A stretch of DNA of 64,000 nt. Origin: Deltaproteobacteria bacterium. GTDB lineage: Bacteria > Desulfobacterota > Syntrophia > Syntrophales > Smithellaceae. The notes below the pieces were generated by a model, which saw only the letters and a list, made by a program, of their open reading frames with translations, did not search any database and was not told the origin of the DNA. Positions 42,702-52,014 of the stretch are shown here, piece after piece (position 1 is the first letter of the stretch; each line of letters starts with the position of its first letter). The position numbers and the translations under genes were made by a program. The stretch is from NCBI GenBank assembly GCA_022710585.1, contig JAKLGV010000014.1, positions 18,373-82,372 on the forward strand. Reading direction: 5' to 3'.

Positions 42702-44036
42702 ATGCGTTTTGAAATATCCCGCGGCGGCAGCGGGCTGACTTATGAAATCCGTAACATTGTTCTGATTGCCAATAAGCTGAAAAATCTGGGCGTCGATATC
42801 ATCTGGGAGAACATCGGTGATCCGGTGCAGAAAGGGGAAAAGATTCCCGACTGGATGAAGGATGTGCTTATGGAAATCATCAAGGATGACGCGTCTTTTG
42901 CCTACTCACCAACCAAAGGCATGGATATCACGAGGCAATTTCTAACGGACCGCCTCAATCAGCGCGGCGGGGTGCAGATTACACCGGAAGATATTATTTT
43001 TTTCAATGGTCTCGGCGATGCCATCGCGCGCGCCTATAGCTCCATTCAGGTTGACGCCCGTATGATTATGCCGGAGCCGACGTATTCCACGCATTTTATG
43101 GCGGAAGTTCTGCATGCCTCTTTTCCGCCCAACACCTACCGTTTGAATCCCTACAATGGCTGGCACCCGGATATGCGTGAACTGGAACAGAAAGTCAGAA
43201 GCCACCGGGCGATTGTGGGCATCCTGGTGATCAATCCCGACAATCCCACCGGTTTTGTCTATCCGGAAGAGACGCTCCGGAATATCGTGCGCATCGCCAG
43301 GGAAAACGATCTTTTCGTTGTTTTTGACGAAACCTACATTAATATTGTTTACAACAGCAAAAAGACCGTACAGCTTTCCGATATCGTGGGAACGGTTCCG
43401 GCCATCAGCATGAAAGGCATTTCCAAGGAACTGCCCTGGCCCGGTTCCCGCTGCGGCTGGATGGAAATCTACAACGCCGGCAAGGACCCGATTTTTGACC
43501 GTTTCATCAACACCATCCTCCATCAGAAAATGTCGGAAGTCTGTTCGACCACGCTGCCCCAACTGGCAATTCCGAAAATCATGACGCATCCCGAATATCA
43601 CAACTATCTGGACGAGCGCAGAAAGCATTATGAAAAGCTTTCGAACATCGCCTACGATATTTTAAAGGACGTTCCCTGCCTGATGGTCAACAGAACGGAC
43701 GGCGCGTTTTATATGACCATTGTGTTCAATGAATCCGGCCTCAATAATAACCAAATGCTTCATATTCCAAACAAGGAAGTCAGAGAATTCGTCGAAAATC
43801 TGGTCAAGGAACCGATTGAGCATGACAAGAGATTCGTTTATTACCTGCTGGCGGCGACGGGCATCTGTGTTGTGCCTCTGACGTCTTTCTTTACGCCGCT
43901 GCTCGGCTTCCGCATGACCCTGTTGGACAAGGACGAAGCCGAATTCGAACACACGGTAAAAACGATTGCCGAGAAATTTACCGAATACATTGATTCATCC
44001 AGCAAAGGCATGCAGACGGCGATCAATCTGTCTTGA
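42702..44036 (+). CDS. PLP-dependent aminotransferase class I/II
   Basis: A 444-aa fold-type I aminotransferase. NPDNPTG (179-185), the cofactor Asp of FDETY (209) and the Schiff-base Lys242 (GISKELPWPGSRCGW) with the following phosphate Arg are present. Start supported by AAGGGG. The segment ELPWPGSRCGWMEIYN and long C-terminus resemble aspartate/alanine-type or MocR-free aminotransferases in anaerobes; substrate uncertain. Shares a bidirectional terminator with the RRM gene. Confidence 0.88.
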   Translation: MRFEISRGGSGLTYEIRNIVLIANKLKNLGVDIIWENIGDPVQKGEKIPDWMKDVLMEIIKDDASFAYSPTKGMDITRQFLTDRLNQRGGVQITPEDIIFFNGLGDAIARAYSSIQVDARMIMPEPTYSTHFMAEVLHASFPPNTYRLNPYNGWHPDMRELEQKVRSHRAIVGILVINPDNPTGFVYPEETLRNIVRIARENDLFVVFDETYINIVYNSKKTVQLSDIVGTVPAISMKGISKELPWPGSRCGWMEIYNAGKDPIFDRFINTILHQKMSEVCSTTLPQLAIPKIMTHPEYHNYLDERRKHYEKLSNIAYDILKDVPCLMVNRTDGAFYMTIVFNESGLNNNQMLHIPNKEVREFVENLVKEPIEHDKRFVYYLLAATGICVVPLTSFFTPLLGFRMTLLDKDEAEFEHTVKTIAEKFTEYIDSSSKGMQTAINLS

Positions 44037-44070
44037 ACGAACGTCTATGCTTTCCTCTTCCATTTAACGC

Positions 44071-44104
44071 AAAAGAGCAGAAGGGTTTAGTCTTCTGCTC
44101 TTTT
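44071..44104. terminator. Bidirectional intrinsic terminator
   Basis: AAAAGAGCAGAAG (44071-44083) and CTTCTGCTCTTTT (44092-44104) form a perfect 13-bp stem. The A/T ends give a U-run in both directions, for the aminotransferase and the convergent RRM gene. Confidence 0.85.
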
Positions 44105-44177
44105 GAATGTTTCAACTGGATTTCCGGAGAGCCGCTCCAGGCAGGATATCCGCCCGGAAATGCCTCCGCAAGATTTT

Positions 44178-44540
44178 TTAGAATCTGCCGCCGCGGTTTC
44201 CGCCGCCACTGCGATTGCCTCTGTTAAAGCCTCCGCCGCCGCCGCGATTACCGCCGCCTCTGTGGCCTCCTCCGCCGCCGGCGCCGAATTCCTTTTTCGG
44301 TCTCGCTTCGTTGACGGTAATCGATTTACCATCAAGGGTTCCGCCGTCGAATTTCTTGATGGCTTCAGCCGCGCCTTCTTCCGTCTTCATCTCCACAAAG
44401 CCGAATCCTTTGGATTGCCCGCTGAATTTGTCTTTGATCACGACAGCCGATTCGACTTCACCCGCTTCGGAAAAATTTGATCTTAAATCATCATCCGTAA
44501 TCTTGTAGGACAGGTTGCCGACATACAAATTTTTGTTCAT
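44178..44540 (-). CDS. Glycine-rich RRM RNA-binding protein
   Basis: A 120-aa protein. One RNA recognition motif: RNP2 LYVGNLSY and RNP1 KGFGFVEM, with the usual beta-alpha-beta order. The C-terminal 35 residues are Gly/Arg/Asn-rich (RGG-like). Resembles the cyanobacterial/proteobacterial Rbp family induced by cold. ATG 44540 has GAAAGGGG upstream; the longer frame to 44687 has no support. The low-complexity tail may vary in repeat number. Confidence 0.9.
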   Translation of the reverse strand: MNKNLYVGNLSYKITDDDLRSNFSEAGEVESAVVIKDKFSGQSKGFGFVEMKTEEGAAEAIKKFDGGTLDGKSITVNEARPKKEFGAGGGGGHRGGGNRGGGGGFNRGNRSGGGNRGGRF

Positions 44541-44917
44541 TTTTAATCCCCTTTCTTTTTTAATATTTTCTGTTCCTTCATTCCCCGACGGGGTGTCACA
44601 AAGCATCAAAATCACCCCCATCCGTCTCCTGATTGAGAAGGAAGGAAATAGTGAGGGGCTTGCATGCCTTACCTCTGATACCGACAAAATGCTTATTCCA
44701 TTATCTTTTACAACTAAATTACCTAAATCAAGAAATGATAATCGAATTGCTCTTGCGCGAAAAGGAAGCTCGATCGGAGCCTTTTATAGCCGGACCGTGT
44801 GTTGCGTCCTCAAAGGATATTGAGTTCATCAAAAGAAATCAATATCTTTATTGCCGGGTTACATAGACGCAAGACGAAGAAATAGTCAAGGAATATTTTC
44901 CCTTTGCCGACGGGCAC
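44541..44917. other. Intergenic region upstream of the RRM gene
   Basis: No gene recognised. The 5' leader of the RRM gene starts here and could be structured as in cold-shock mRNAs, but I cannot demonstrate a fold. Confidence 0.4.
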
Positions 44918-45697
44918 TTATTTAATCAACCGCCGGCGCATTTTAGAAATGGCGAGCGGAAACACCACCAGACAGAAAACCGTCAGATAGCAAAAACCGA
45001 TTAGCGCCTCCGCGTTGAATACGCCAAGGCTCAGGGCGCGGGTCAGATTGACCAGATGCGTCAGCGGCAGGGTCTGGGCGAAATATTGCGCCCAGAGCGG
45101 CAGCCCGGATATCGGAAAAAAAGTGCCGCTGAAAAGGAACATGGGGGTAATGAACAGAAAAACAGGCAGATTAAATAATTCAATGCGCGATACCATCCCC
45201 GTAAAAACCATCGCCACCGATCCGAAGGCTATCCCGCCCAGAAACGCCACCGGCACAATCAGCAGCGCCATTGGAAAACTGACCAGTCCGAAGCAACTGA
45301 TCACTCCCAGCATAATCACCGTCCCGATGACCGATTTGGTCGCGCCCCAGACGATCTCGCCGGTGATGATTTCATCGGCGTTGAGCGGCGTGGCCATCAT
45401 CGCGTCAAATGTTTTCTGATAATACATCCGCACAAAAGAACCGAACGTATTTTCAAAAAACGAGTTGTTCATCATATTGATGGCCACCAGCGACGGCGCG
45501 ATGAATTGCACGTAGGGGATTTCGCATCCGGCATAGCTGACAGAGGTAATCATCCCGCTGAAGCCGATGCCGAAGGCCAGCAGGTAAAACAGCGGCTCCA
45601 GAAGCGGCGGCATGAAATTGACCTTCCAGTTTTCCTGATAGACCGTCAGATTGCGCTGCCAGATGCGGATAAACCGCGGCGATATATTCAGGTTCAT
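44918..45697 (-). CDS. ABC-2 type transporter permease
   Basis: A 259-aa integral membrane protein with about six hydrophobic helices (YLLAFGIGFSGMI; IGTVIMLGVISCFGLV; FLFITPMFLFSGTFFPISGLP; LIGFCYLTVFCLVVFPLAI). It has the ABC-2/NodJ pattern, including the FSGTFFPISGLPxWAQ segment before the last helices. Its start overlaps the ATPase stop by 4 nt (translational coupling). Exports an unknown substrate (NodIJ/DrrAB-like). Confidence 0.88.
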   Translation of the reverse strand: MNLNISPRFIRIWQRNLTVYQENWKVNFMPPLLEPLFYLLAFGIGFSGMITSVSYAGCEIPYVQFIAPSLVAINMMNNSFFENTFGSFVRMYYQKTFDAMMATPLNADEIITGEIVWGATKSVIGTVIMLGVISCFGLVSFPMALLIVPVAFLGGIAFGSVAMVFTGMVSRIELFNLPVFLFITPMFLFSGTFFPISGLPLWAQYFAQTLPLTHLVNLTRALSLGVFNAEALIGFCYLTVFCLVVFPLAISKMRRRLIK

Positions 45698-46626
45698 TCC
45701 CGCAGCTCCCTTCCGGTCAGTTTCAAAAACACATCCTCGAGGGTCGCGGAACGCAACACGCAGCTCTTGTGCGAAAAACGGTGGCAGATTTCGCGATAAA
45801 GTTCATGTCCGTTCTCGGCGTAGATAATCAGGCGATGACCCAAATCTTCCTGCCGGGCCTTCCTTTCGCGGGAAAAGGCGCGCATCTCTTCTTCCGGTTC
45901 GGCCACTTCAATGATATTTTCTCCCGTGTATTCGCTGATCAGCGCCTGGGGAGAGCCCTGCGCCAGAATTTTACCGTGGTCCATAATCACCAGATCATCG
46001 CAGAGGCGCGCCGCCTCGTCCATGTAATGCGTTGTCAATAAAATCGTAATGCCTTCTTTTTTCAGCTTCTCCAGACGCTCCCAGAGCTGATGGCGCGATT
46101 GCGGATCAAGGCCCGTGGTGGGTTCATCCAGGATGATCAGTTCGGGCTTATTGATCAGGGCGCGGGCGATGACCAGCCGGCGGACCATACCGCCGGACAG
46201 TTCCGTAGCGCGGGCGTTCTGGCGATGTTCCATGGCGAAATATTGCAGCAGGACCGAGGCTCTTTCCTGCGCCGTTTTTTTATCGATGTTGAAGTAGCGG
46301 GCGAACACTTCAAAATTCTGCGTCACGGTCAGATCGGGATCCAGCGTGTTATCCTGCTGGCAGACGCCGATACGCGCTTTGATCTCTCTGGACTGTTTTT
46401 TAATGTCCATGCCGAAGACAGAGATATCGCCGGAGGTAATCGGCGAAAAGCCGTAAATCATTCTGATGGTGGAGGTCTTGCCGGCGCCGTTGGGCCCCAG
46501 AATGCCGAAGCAGATTCCTTTATCGACGCTGAGAGAAATATCATCCACGGCGGTAAAAGAACCGAATGTTTTCTTCAGATGATCAGCGACAATCACCGGC
46601 TGGGTGCTGTTATTTTCGGACATCAT
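45694..46626 (-). CDS. ABC transporter ATP-binding protein (NodI/DrrA type)
   Basis: A 310-aa ATPase. Walker A GPNGAGKTS, Q-loop VCQQDNTLDPDLTV, signature LSGGMVRRLVIARAL, Walker B LIILDEPTTGLD and switch His TTHYMDEA are present. The C-terminal 70 residues form the DrrA-like regulatory tail. Pairs with the overlapping permease gene. Two adjacent Met codons give the start at 46626 or 46623. Confidence 0.93.
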   Translation of the reverse strand: MMSENNSTQPVIVADHLKKTFGSFTAVDDISLSVDKGICFGILGPNGAGKTSTIRMIYGFSPITSGDISVFGMDIKKQSREIKARIGVCQQDNTLDPDLTVTQNFEVFARYFNIDKKTAQERASVLLQYFAMEHRQNARATELSGGMVRRLVIARALINKPELIILDEPTTGLDPQSRHQLWERLEKLKKEGITILLTTHYMDEAARLCDDLVIMDHGKILAQGSPQALISEYTGENIIEVAEPEEEMRAFSRERKARQEDLGHRLIIYAENGHELYREICHRFSHKSCVLRSATLEDVFLKLTGRELRE

Positions 46627-46797
46627 GTTTTCCCTTTGGCCGGTTTCAATCTATGTTAACAGCGAGAACCTTGTCAATAAAAAGAATCCACCCTATTTTT
46701 ATGCTTGACGAAACAGGTTCCTTCCATTATATTCATCAGCAAGAAAAACAGGCTTGATGTTTTGCTGAAGCTGAAACTAAAATCGGGAGGATAGACG

Positions 46798-46911
46798 ATG
46801 AGTAAATCAATGGACAAAGGAAAAAAAGACGCCAAGAAAAAACCGGTCAAATCCGTTAAAGAAAAAAAAGAAGCCAAAAAATTGAAGAAGGCGGCTAAAG
46901 CCGGCCTGTAA
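46798..46911 (+). CDS. Small Lys-rich protein
   Basis: A 37-aa ORF, ATG 46798 with GGGAGG 8 bases upstream. The composition is almost entirely Lys/Ala with few hydrophobics (MSKSMDKGKKDAKKKP...KKLKKAAKAGL). Strongly basic, probably nucleic-acid or ribosome-associated. Similar very small basic proteins occur in related genomes, but I cannot name a family. It is 34 bp before the beta-CASP nuclease gene and may be co-transcribed. Confidence 0.6.
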   Translation: MSKSMDKGKKDAKKKPVKSVKEKKEAKKLKKAAKAGL

Positions 46912-46945
46912 TCCGCTACATTAAGCACGTCTGATAGGATTCATC

Positions 46946-48571
46946 ATGAAAATTAAATTTCTTGGGGCGGCCCGGGAAGTGACCGGCTCCTGTTTTGTTA
47001 TCGAAACCGATAAGGCAAGGTTCGCCATTGACTGCGGGATGCATCAGGGCGGATCAGACATGGAAGCGCGCAATTGGGATATCAATGTTTATGACCCGCG
47101 GAACATTGATTTTTTTCTGATTACCCACGCGCACATTGACCATTCCGGCCTGTTACCGCGCATGGTGCAGAACGGATTCAGCGGGCCGGTTTACGCCACG
47201 GAGCCGACGGGAGACCTCATCAAGATCCTGCTGTTGGACAGCGCCCATATCCAGGAAACAGACGCGACATCGAAAACGAGACGGCAGCAGCGCAACGGCC
47301 GGTCTGAAAAAATCATACCGCTGTACTCCACGAAAGACGCCGAGGCGGTTGCCCCGCTGATCAAAACCAGGCGCTACAACGATGTTTTTTCTCCCGCCGA
47401 CGGCATCAAGGTTAACTTTCAGGATGCCGGCCATATCCTGGGAGCGGCCATTGTGGAATTGTTCATCGAAGAAAACGGCTCGTCCACAAAACTGGTTTTC
47501 TCCGGCGACATCGGCCGCAGCCATCAGCTCCTGATGAAAGATCCGGTGGATATCACCGGCGCCGATTTCCTTTTTATGGAATCGACTTACGGGGACCGCA
47601 ACCATAAAGGCGAGGAAGACAGCTTAAATGAATTGGCCGAAGCGATTCAGTACAGCTACGCCAGACGGGAAAAGATCATCATTCCGGCTTTCGCCGTGGA
47701 GCGTACGCAGGAAATGCTCTATTCGCTATATCTGCTCAACCGCGACGGTCGGCTGCCCAAAGACATTCCGGTGATTCTGGACAGCCCGCTGGCCATCAAG
47801 GCCACGGAAATTTTCCGCAAGTACCATTCATATCTGGATGAGGAAACGCACAGTCTTTTGAAAGCAGGCGAGGATCCACTGGATCTTCCCCAGCTTCAAT
47901 TTTCGTCATCCACCGAGCAATCCATGAAAATCAACGAAACGAAAGGATCCGCGATCGTCATCTCCGCAAGCGGCATGGCGAACGCCGGAAGAATCCGACA
48001 TCATCTGCGCCATAATTTATGGCGTACGGGCGCCAGCATTGTTTTTGTCGGCTTCCAGGCGCAGGGAACGCCCGGCCGTAAAATTATCGAAGGCGCGAAA
48101 AAAATCCGGATCTTCAACGAAGATATCGCCGTCAAAGCCAAAATATGGACGATCGGTGGATTCTCGGCTCACGCCGGCCAGACGCAGCTTCTCGACTGGC
48201 TGGGCAAATTTCCCGATAAGAAAATGCCGGTCTTCCTGATCCACGGCGAACCCGACACGCAGAATATCCTGGCGTCTTTAATCAAACAGAAGCTCGGATT
48301 TAACGTGACCATTCCCGAATATCTGGAAGGAATCACCCTCAAAGCCGGAGCTGAGCCGGAAGCTGTAAAACAGCCGCAGGCCGTCCCGCAGCCGGTTGAT
48401 ATGGCGCCGTTGCTCGCCGAGCTGAAAGCGAAAATCGACAACCTCAACAGCCAGTTGGGTAATATTCGATCGCTTCCCGCCTCGCGGCAGGCTGAGTTTC
48501 TCAATCTGATCCAACAGGCCAAGCTGAGCATGGATGAAATAAAAATAAGAGATCTGAACGCCAGAAAATAG
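46946..48571 (+). CDS. Beta-CASP metallo-beta-lactamase RNA nuclease
   Basis: A 541-aa enzyme of the CPSF73/YSH1-like group. The metal motif HAHIDH is at 61-66, then GHILGAA, the FSGDIGRS Asp, FMESTYGDR, and the beta-CASP motifs (VILDSPLAIKATEIF, VISASGMANAGRIRHHLRHNL, VGFQAQGTPGR, SAHAGQ). The C-terminal 100 residues are an added coiled-coil-like tail (ELKAKIDNLNSQLGNIR). Expected to cut or trim RNA. Confidence 0.9.
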   Translation: MKIKFLGAAREVTGSCFVIETDKARFAIDCGMHQGGSDMEARNWDINVYDPRNIDFFLITHAHIDHSGLLPRMVQNGFSGPVYATEPTGDLIKILLLDSAHIQETDATSKTRRQQRNGRSEKIIPLYSTKDAEAVAPLIKTRRYNDVFSPADGIKVNFQDAGHILGAAIVELFIEENGSSTKLVFSGDIGRSHQLLMKDPVDITGADFLFMESTYGDRNHKGEEDSLNELAEAIQYSYARREKIIIPAFAVERTQEMLYSLYLLNRDGRLPKDIPVILDSPLAIKATEIFRKYHSYLDEETHSLLKAGEDPLDLPQLQFSSSTEQSMKINETKGSAIVISASGMANAGRIRHHLRHNLWRTGASIVFVGFQAQGTPGRKIIEGAKKIRIFNEDIAVKAKIWTIGGFSAHAGQTQLLDWLGKFPDKKMPVFLIHGEPDTQNILASLIKQKLGFNVTIPEYLEGITLKAGAEPEAVKQPQAVPQPVDMAPLLAELKAKIDNLNSQLGNIRSLPASRQAEFLNLIQQAKLSMDEIKIRDLNARK

Positions 48572-48576
48572 AAGGC

Positions 48577-49245
48577 CTAAAGTCCCCGCTGACGGATTGT
48601 TATGTCGGGGTGGAATAGCAACGCCATCGTTTCGATCGCGTCAAAGAGGCGCGGCGACGCCCGGCTGATCAAATCGGTGTCAATCGGATAAATTCTGTTG
48701 TTTTGGACGGCCGGTATCTGTTGAAATTCCCGCCAGAATTTTTTTACCGCTGCAAATTCCCTGTCGTGGGCTATCGGGGCAAATAAAATGATATCCGGCA
48801 CCCCTTTCATAATGCCTTCCAGGATTCTGTAGGTGCTGGAAGGATTGATGACATAGACGGGCAGACCGATTCTTTCCAGTTGCGTGACGGTCTCTTTCCG
48901 GTTGCCGTCAACCGTCGCGATGATTAAATCCGGTTTCAGTGAAACGATCTTTTCGATGGACGGATTCGTGAATCCGCCAATGCGCGGCTTTCGCAGCGCC
49001 CCGGCCGGCCAGTTACAGTAGCTGGTCACGCCCGCGATCATGCTGTCGAGACCCAGCGCGTAAAGCGTTTCCGTGATACCGGGGGCCAGCGAGACAATTC
49101 TTTGCGGCGCCCCGGCGATATGGACATGGCGTCCCGTTTCGTCGGTTACCATCCGGGCGAATGCTGCATCAGACAGAAATGTAAATGCTGCAGAAACCAG
49201 CACGATAAATATTTTTCGCCGATATGATTTTTGATTACGCGTCAT
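48577..49245 (-). CDS. BtuF-like periplasmic binding protein with internal deletion
   Basis: A 222-aa exported protein: signal peptide, then APQRIVSLAPGITETLYALG, GVTSYCNWP, PRIGGFTNPSIEKIVSLKPDLIIAT as in cobalamin/siderophore-binding class III proteins of about 290 aa. After PSSTYRILEGIMKG the sequence jumps straight to VPDIILFAP, skipping about 75-80 residues that normally form the start of the second lobe. The frame is intact. Binding may be lost or changed. It is 17 bp downstream of the TonB-like gene, so part of a TonB-linked uptake operon; no BtuC/D genes are here. Confidence 0.75.
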   Translation of the reverse strand: MTRNQKSYRRKIFIVLVSAAFTFLSDAAFARMVTDETGRHVHIAGAPQRIVSLAPGITETLYALGLDSMIAGVTSYCNWPAGALRKPRIGGFTNPSIEKIVSLKPDLIIATVDGNRKETVTQLERIGLPVYVINPSSTYRILEGIMKGVPDIILFAPIAHDREFAAVKKFWREFQQIPAVQNNRIYPIDTDLISRASPRLFDAIETMALLFHPDITIRQRGL

Positions 49246-49262
49246 GGTCTTCGATACATCAT

Positions 49263-49847
49263 CTAGTCCGTGATCTTGTAGTTGAATGAAGCAATGATAT
49301 GAAGGCGCGAAAGGTCGTAATTCGCCGGCAGCGGTTCGTAGGGCGCGGCGTCCTGCACAACTCTTAATGCTCCCTGATCAAGGTTCTGTGAGCCTGATGA
49401 AGACAGGAGAGCGACGCCGGCAAGACTGCCGTTGGCGTCAATGGACATTTTGACGACGACATTCCCCTCTTCAATATTTTCATAAGCCTTTTGCGGATAG
49501 ATCCAGATGCGCAGAATCCTGTTTTTGACTCTGGTGAGGTAACTGACATACTTGGCGTCCAGACTTCCCAGATCAGTCGTATCTTCGCGCCAACCCTGAT
49601 CCTTACCAACATTACCTTTTTCATTTCGTGGCTGATCCGGTTTGGTTTTAACATCTTCCTTTTTATCTTCCTTCTTTGCTTTCACCGGCTCCCGCGCATC
49701 CTCGGATTCCGGATCGCTGATACTGACCGAAAGAACATCCAGCGGTTTGGCGTAATCATTCAGATTAATCATGCCGGCCACGCCCAGAAGCGTCATATGA
49801 ATGATGATCGATATTAGAACGGGCCACAGAATGGCTTTTTTGTTCAT
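49263..49847 (-). CDS. TonB-like energy transducer
   Basis: A 194-aa protein: N-terminal membrane anchor (AILWPVLISIIIHMTLLGVAG, about 5-25), a charged periplasmic linker rich in Lys/Asp/Glu in place of the classic Pro-rich one, and a C-terminal TonB domain (YVSYLTRVKNRILRIWIYPQKA, GNVVVKMSIDANGSLAGVALLSSSG, ALRVVQDAAPYEPLP). Transmits proton-motive energy to an outer-membrane receptor. Followed by the BtuF-like gene, suggesting cobalamin or metal-chelate uptake. No ExbB/D nearby. Confidence 0.88.
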   Translation of the reverse strand: MNKKAILWPVLISIIIHMTLLGVAGMINLNDYAKPLDVLSVSISDPESEDAREPVKAKKEDKKEDVKTKPDQPRNEKGNVGKDQGWREDTTDLGSLDAKYVSYLTRVKNRILRIWIYPQKAYENIEEGNVVVKMSIDANGSLAGVALLSSSGSQNLDQGALRVVQDAAPYEPLPANYDLSRLHIIASFNYKITD

Positions 49848-50010
49848 ACGTTGTGTTCCCTGATCCGGACTTCCTTCTAATACAAATGATTTACGACGTA
49901 ACCATATACGGCATTGGCCACAAAATCAACAATCGGAATGCATTCGACAAAATAAATGGATTTATAAAAACGGAATGTCTGGAAAAATCAGGATGAATCT
50001 TTCTAAAAAG

Positions 50011-50041
50011 AAAAAGGCGGGGTTCGCGTCCCGCCCTTTTT
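50011..50041 (-). terminator. Intrinsic terminator of the SWIB gene
   Basis: GGCGGG (50016-50021) pairs with CCCGCC (50030-50035), flanked by A5 and T5, so it works in both directions, including for the SWIB gene at 50063. Confidence 0.8.
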
Positions 50042-50062
50042 AAAATAATATACAATAAAACT

Positions 50063-50389
50063 CTATTCGATGTTCGCGCTGACCACAGAGGCAATCTGCA
50101 TCATGTCAATCGTCTGGCCTTCTTTCAATTTCGTGAAATCGACGACCTTGCCGCTCGACGTCTTTACTTTGGTGTTATTAATGATCTTGATTAATTTGGC
50201 GTCAATGACAATATTCTTGCCGGCGTTCTCAGGCTTGCCGTTGACTTTTGTTGTCTGAAGTTTGTTGGCTTTGATGTAATCCCACAGTTTTTTGGTTATT
50301 TCCGTGCGGGGGAGTTCTTTGGCCTTCAAAAGTTCCGCCAGATCCGCCTTCAATTTTACCGGTTTACTCAATCCTTTTTTTTCTGCCAT
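50063..50389 (-). CDS. SWIB/MDM2 domain protein
   Basis: A 108-aa small basic protein. LPRTEITKKLWDYIKANKLQ and the DFTKLKEGQTIDMMQIASVV segment frame a SWIB/MDM2-like core; such domains occur in Chlamydia and many environmental bacteria and are thought to act on chromatin or topoisomerase. GGAGG sits 8 bases before ATG 50389, so the upstream ATG at 50395 is less likely. Monocistronic with its own terminator. Confidence 0.8.
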   Translation of the reverse strand: MAEKKGLSKPVKLKADLAELLKAKELPRTEITKKLWDYIKANKLQTTKVNGKPENAGKNIVIDAKLIKIINNTKVKTSSGKVVDFTKLKEGQTIDMMQIASVVSANIE

Positions 50390-50702
50390 AATCATTGCCT
50401 CCGTTTTTTTAATTTAATGGTTTTATTGAGAATGCCCTTTGTGGCGGGAAGTATAAGAGCTTTCAGTTTTGTCTGTCAAGGAAAATTGATGGGAATTTTT
50501 AAATGGACATCGTCTTTGAAGAAAGATTCCTGCCGACGGTTGCCGCGTTGGGTTATGTGATGGGGAATGCCCGGAACGACTATTCTTGCTATTCTGGCCA
50601 TAGCCTTTCTTTTTAATACTGACTGCCTCGTCAATAATTATGTATACTGTCCCCGGAATTCTTTAAAAATATGACGCGGATCGTTCAGCCGGAGAATTGC
50701 TT
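50390..50702. other. Intergenic region between SWIB and beta-propeller genes
   Basis: No gene or clear signal recognised. It holds the 5' region of the SWIB gene and the 3' end of the beta-propeller transcript. Confidence 0.4.
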
Positions 50703-51695
50703 TTACCTGGGAACCACACCCCAGTCGCTCTGCCAGATATAGGCGGCCGCTCCAACCCAATCCGTAACAATCAAATCGTTATTTTGAAGCAATCTGACTG
50801 AGGAAGGGATATAAAAAAGGACGATGTTTTTAACTTCGCCCGCTTCATTAATATGAATTACCCTTGCCCCCGTTGTTTGCGCAATCAAACAACCGTCTTC
50901 GTTGCGAACTGTGTCTCTGATCAGGAAAAAATCGTCTAGAGTATAGGATGATGAAAAGATGACCTTTCTGGAATCGGCGATCATATTACCGTTGGCATCC
51001 AGCTTATAACGAAGCAGCTGATTCAGCCCGATGTACCCCGTCGGATTGACCGTAATATACAAATATCCATTATAATACTTAATCCCGTTGGCTTTGCAGT
51101 TCTTAAAACTGTAAATCTTACTGACATTGACTTCCGATACGATATTTTCGCCGCTGACATGAATCTTGTAGACGGCACCCGGATAGCCGGGCGCCCCGTG
51201 GTCGGCCAGGTATAAATTACCTTTTCCATCCGTCGTCATTCCATTAGGGGCATCGACTTTTCTGAGGTTGATGTTGTCTTTTGTATTGGCGACCTCCGTC
51301 ATGATTGTCCCGCTGTATTTTTCAAGGGCGAAAAGGCGCACAACGGCGTAATAGGCATAAAAATTTTCCGTGCAAACGGTATAGACGTAGCCATTGGTTT
51401 CGGTAATGCCCATGAATTGGCAACTCTGGTCAACGTCATTGGCCACTTTGGTTTTCGGCCATTCCACCAGATTTTCATCCGGCATAACTTCGTAAACAGT
51501 TCCATTCGACGTAACGAAAATCCGGCCGTTTCCCGCCGTTTGAAGGGAATTTTCCGGCATATTAAACCCGGTGACAATGTGATCGTACGCTTCGGCGCAG
51601 GGCACAGTGAATAACATCAGCAAAAACAGACATCCTAAAAAAATGTAACTGGTTCTTCCGCTTGTTTCATCATCAAAACTCTTTTTTGAAACCAT
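50703..51695 (-). CDS. Secreted SMP-30/NHL-like beta-propeller protein
   Basis: A 330-aa exported protein. Signal peptide SYIFLGCLFLLMLFTVPCAEA; the Cys near the cleavage site is not a lipobox. The mature part has repeats with NGRIFVTSNGTVYEV, APNGMTTDGKGNLYLADHGAPGYPGAVYKI and ANGIKYYNGYLYITVNPTGY, the SMP-30/gluconolactonase or NHL propeller pattern. AAGGAGG 5 bases upstream fixes ATG 51695; the longer frame to 51839 runs into the promoter. Divergent from the LuxR-type gene, with which it shares an almost identical promoter. Confidence 0.8.
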   Translation of the reverse strand: MVSKKSFDDETSGRTSYIFLGCLFLLMLFTVPCAEAYDHIVTGFNMPENSLQTAGNGRIFVTSNGTVYEVMPDENLVEWPKTKVANDVDQSCQFMGITETNGYVYTVCTENFYAYYAVVRLFALEKYSGTIMTEVANTKDNINLRKVDAPNGMTTDGKGNLYLADHGAPGYPGAVYKIHVSGENIVSEVNVSKIYSFKNCKANGIKYYNGYLYITVNPTGYIGLNQLLRYKLDANGNMIADSRKVIFSSSYTLDDFFLIRDTVRNEDGCLIAQTTGARVIHINEAGEVKNIVLFYIPSSVRLLQNNDLIVTDWVGAAAYIWQSDWGVVPR

Positions 51696-51812
51696 GCCAA
51701 CCTCCTTATTTGCCTTTGATAAAATGAGCTTCAACATGCAAACAGGACTAATCCCGCCTCTGTCGAAACGCGTCATCATCAATAAAATGAATTGTAAGAG
51801 CTTGTGGGCTTG

Positions 51813-51839
51813 AGTATATGAGATGGCATCTTGTGTCAA
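51813..51839 (-). promoter_or_regulatory. Promoter of the beta-propeller gene
   Basis: On the minus strand TTGACA (51834-51839), 15 bases, TATACT (51813-51818), then CAAGCCCACAA. The same -35, spacer length, -10 and downstream string occur in the divergent promoter at 52015. Confidence 0.75.
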
Positions 51840-52014
51840 GCGGATTTATGCCACCAGATAGAGGTTGTGAATTCCATGAACATTGTCCGCATTCCCCACC
51901 ACTACCCTACCATGGCCACCTGGCGCAGGAAAAAACTCTGGATGCGGGAAACCAGGAGGAATTCGTCCCCAGTTTTGCCTGTTAAGGGAAATTGATGGGA
52001 CTATCAAAATCTCC

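Noticed and set aside
44541..44917. tRNA or riboswitch in the gap upstream of the RRM gene
   Set aside because: No cloverleaf, TPsiC arm or known riboswitch core could be traced.
46674..46928. 84-aa minus-strand hydrophobic frame
   Set aside because: Antisense to the small Lys-rich gene; Phe/Leu richness is just the complement of Lys codons.
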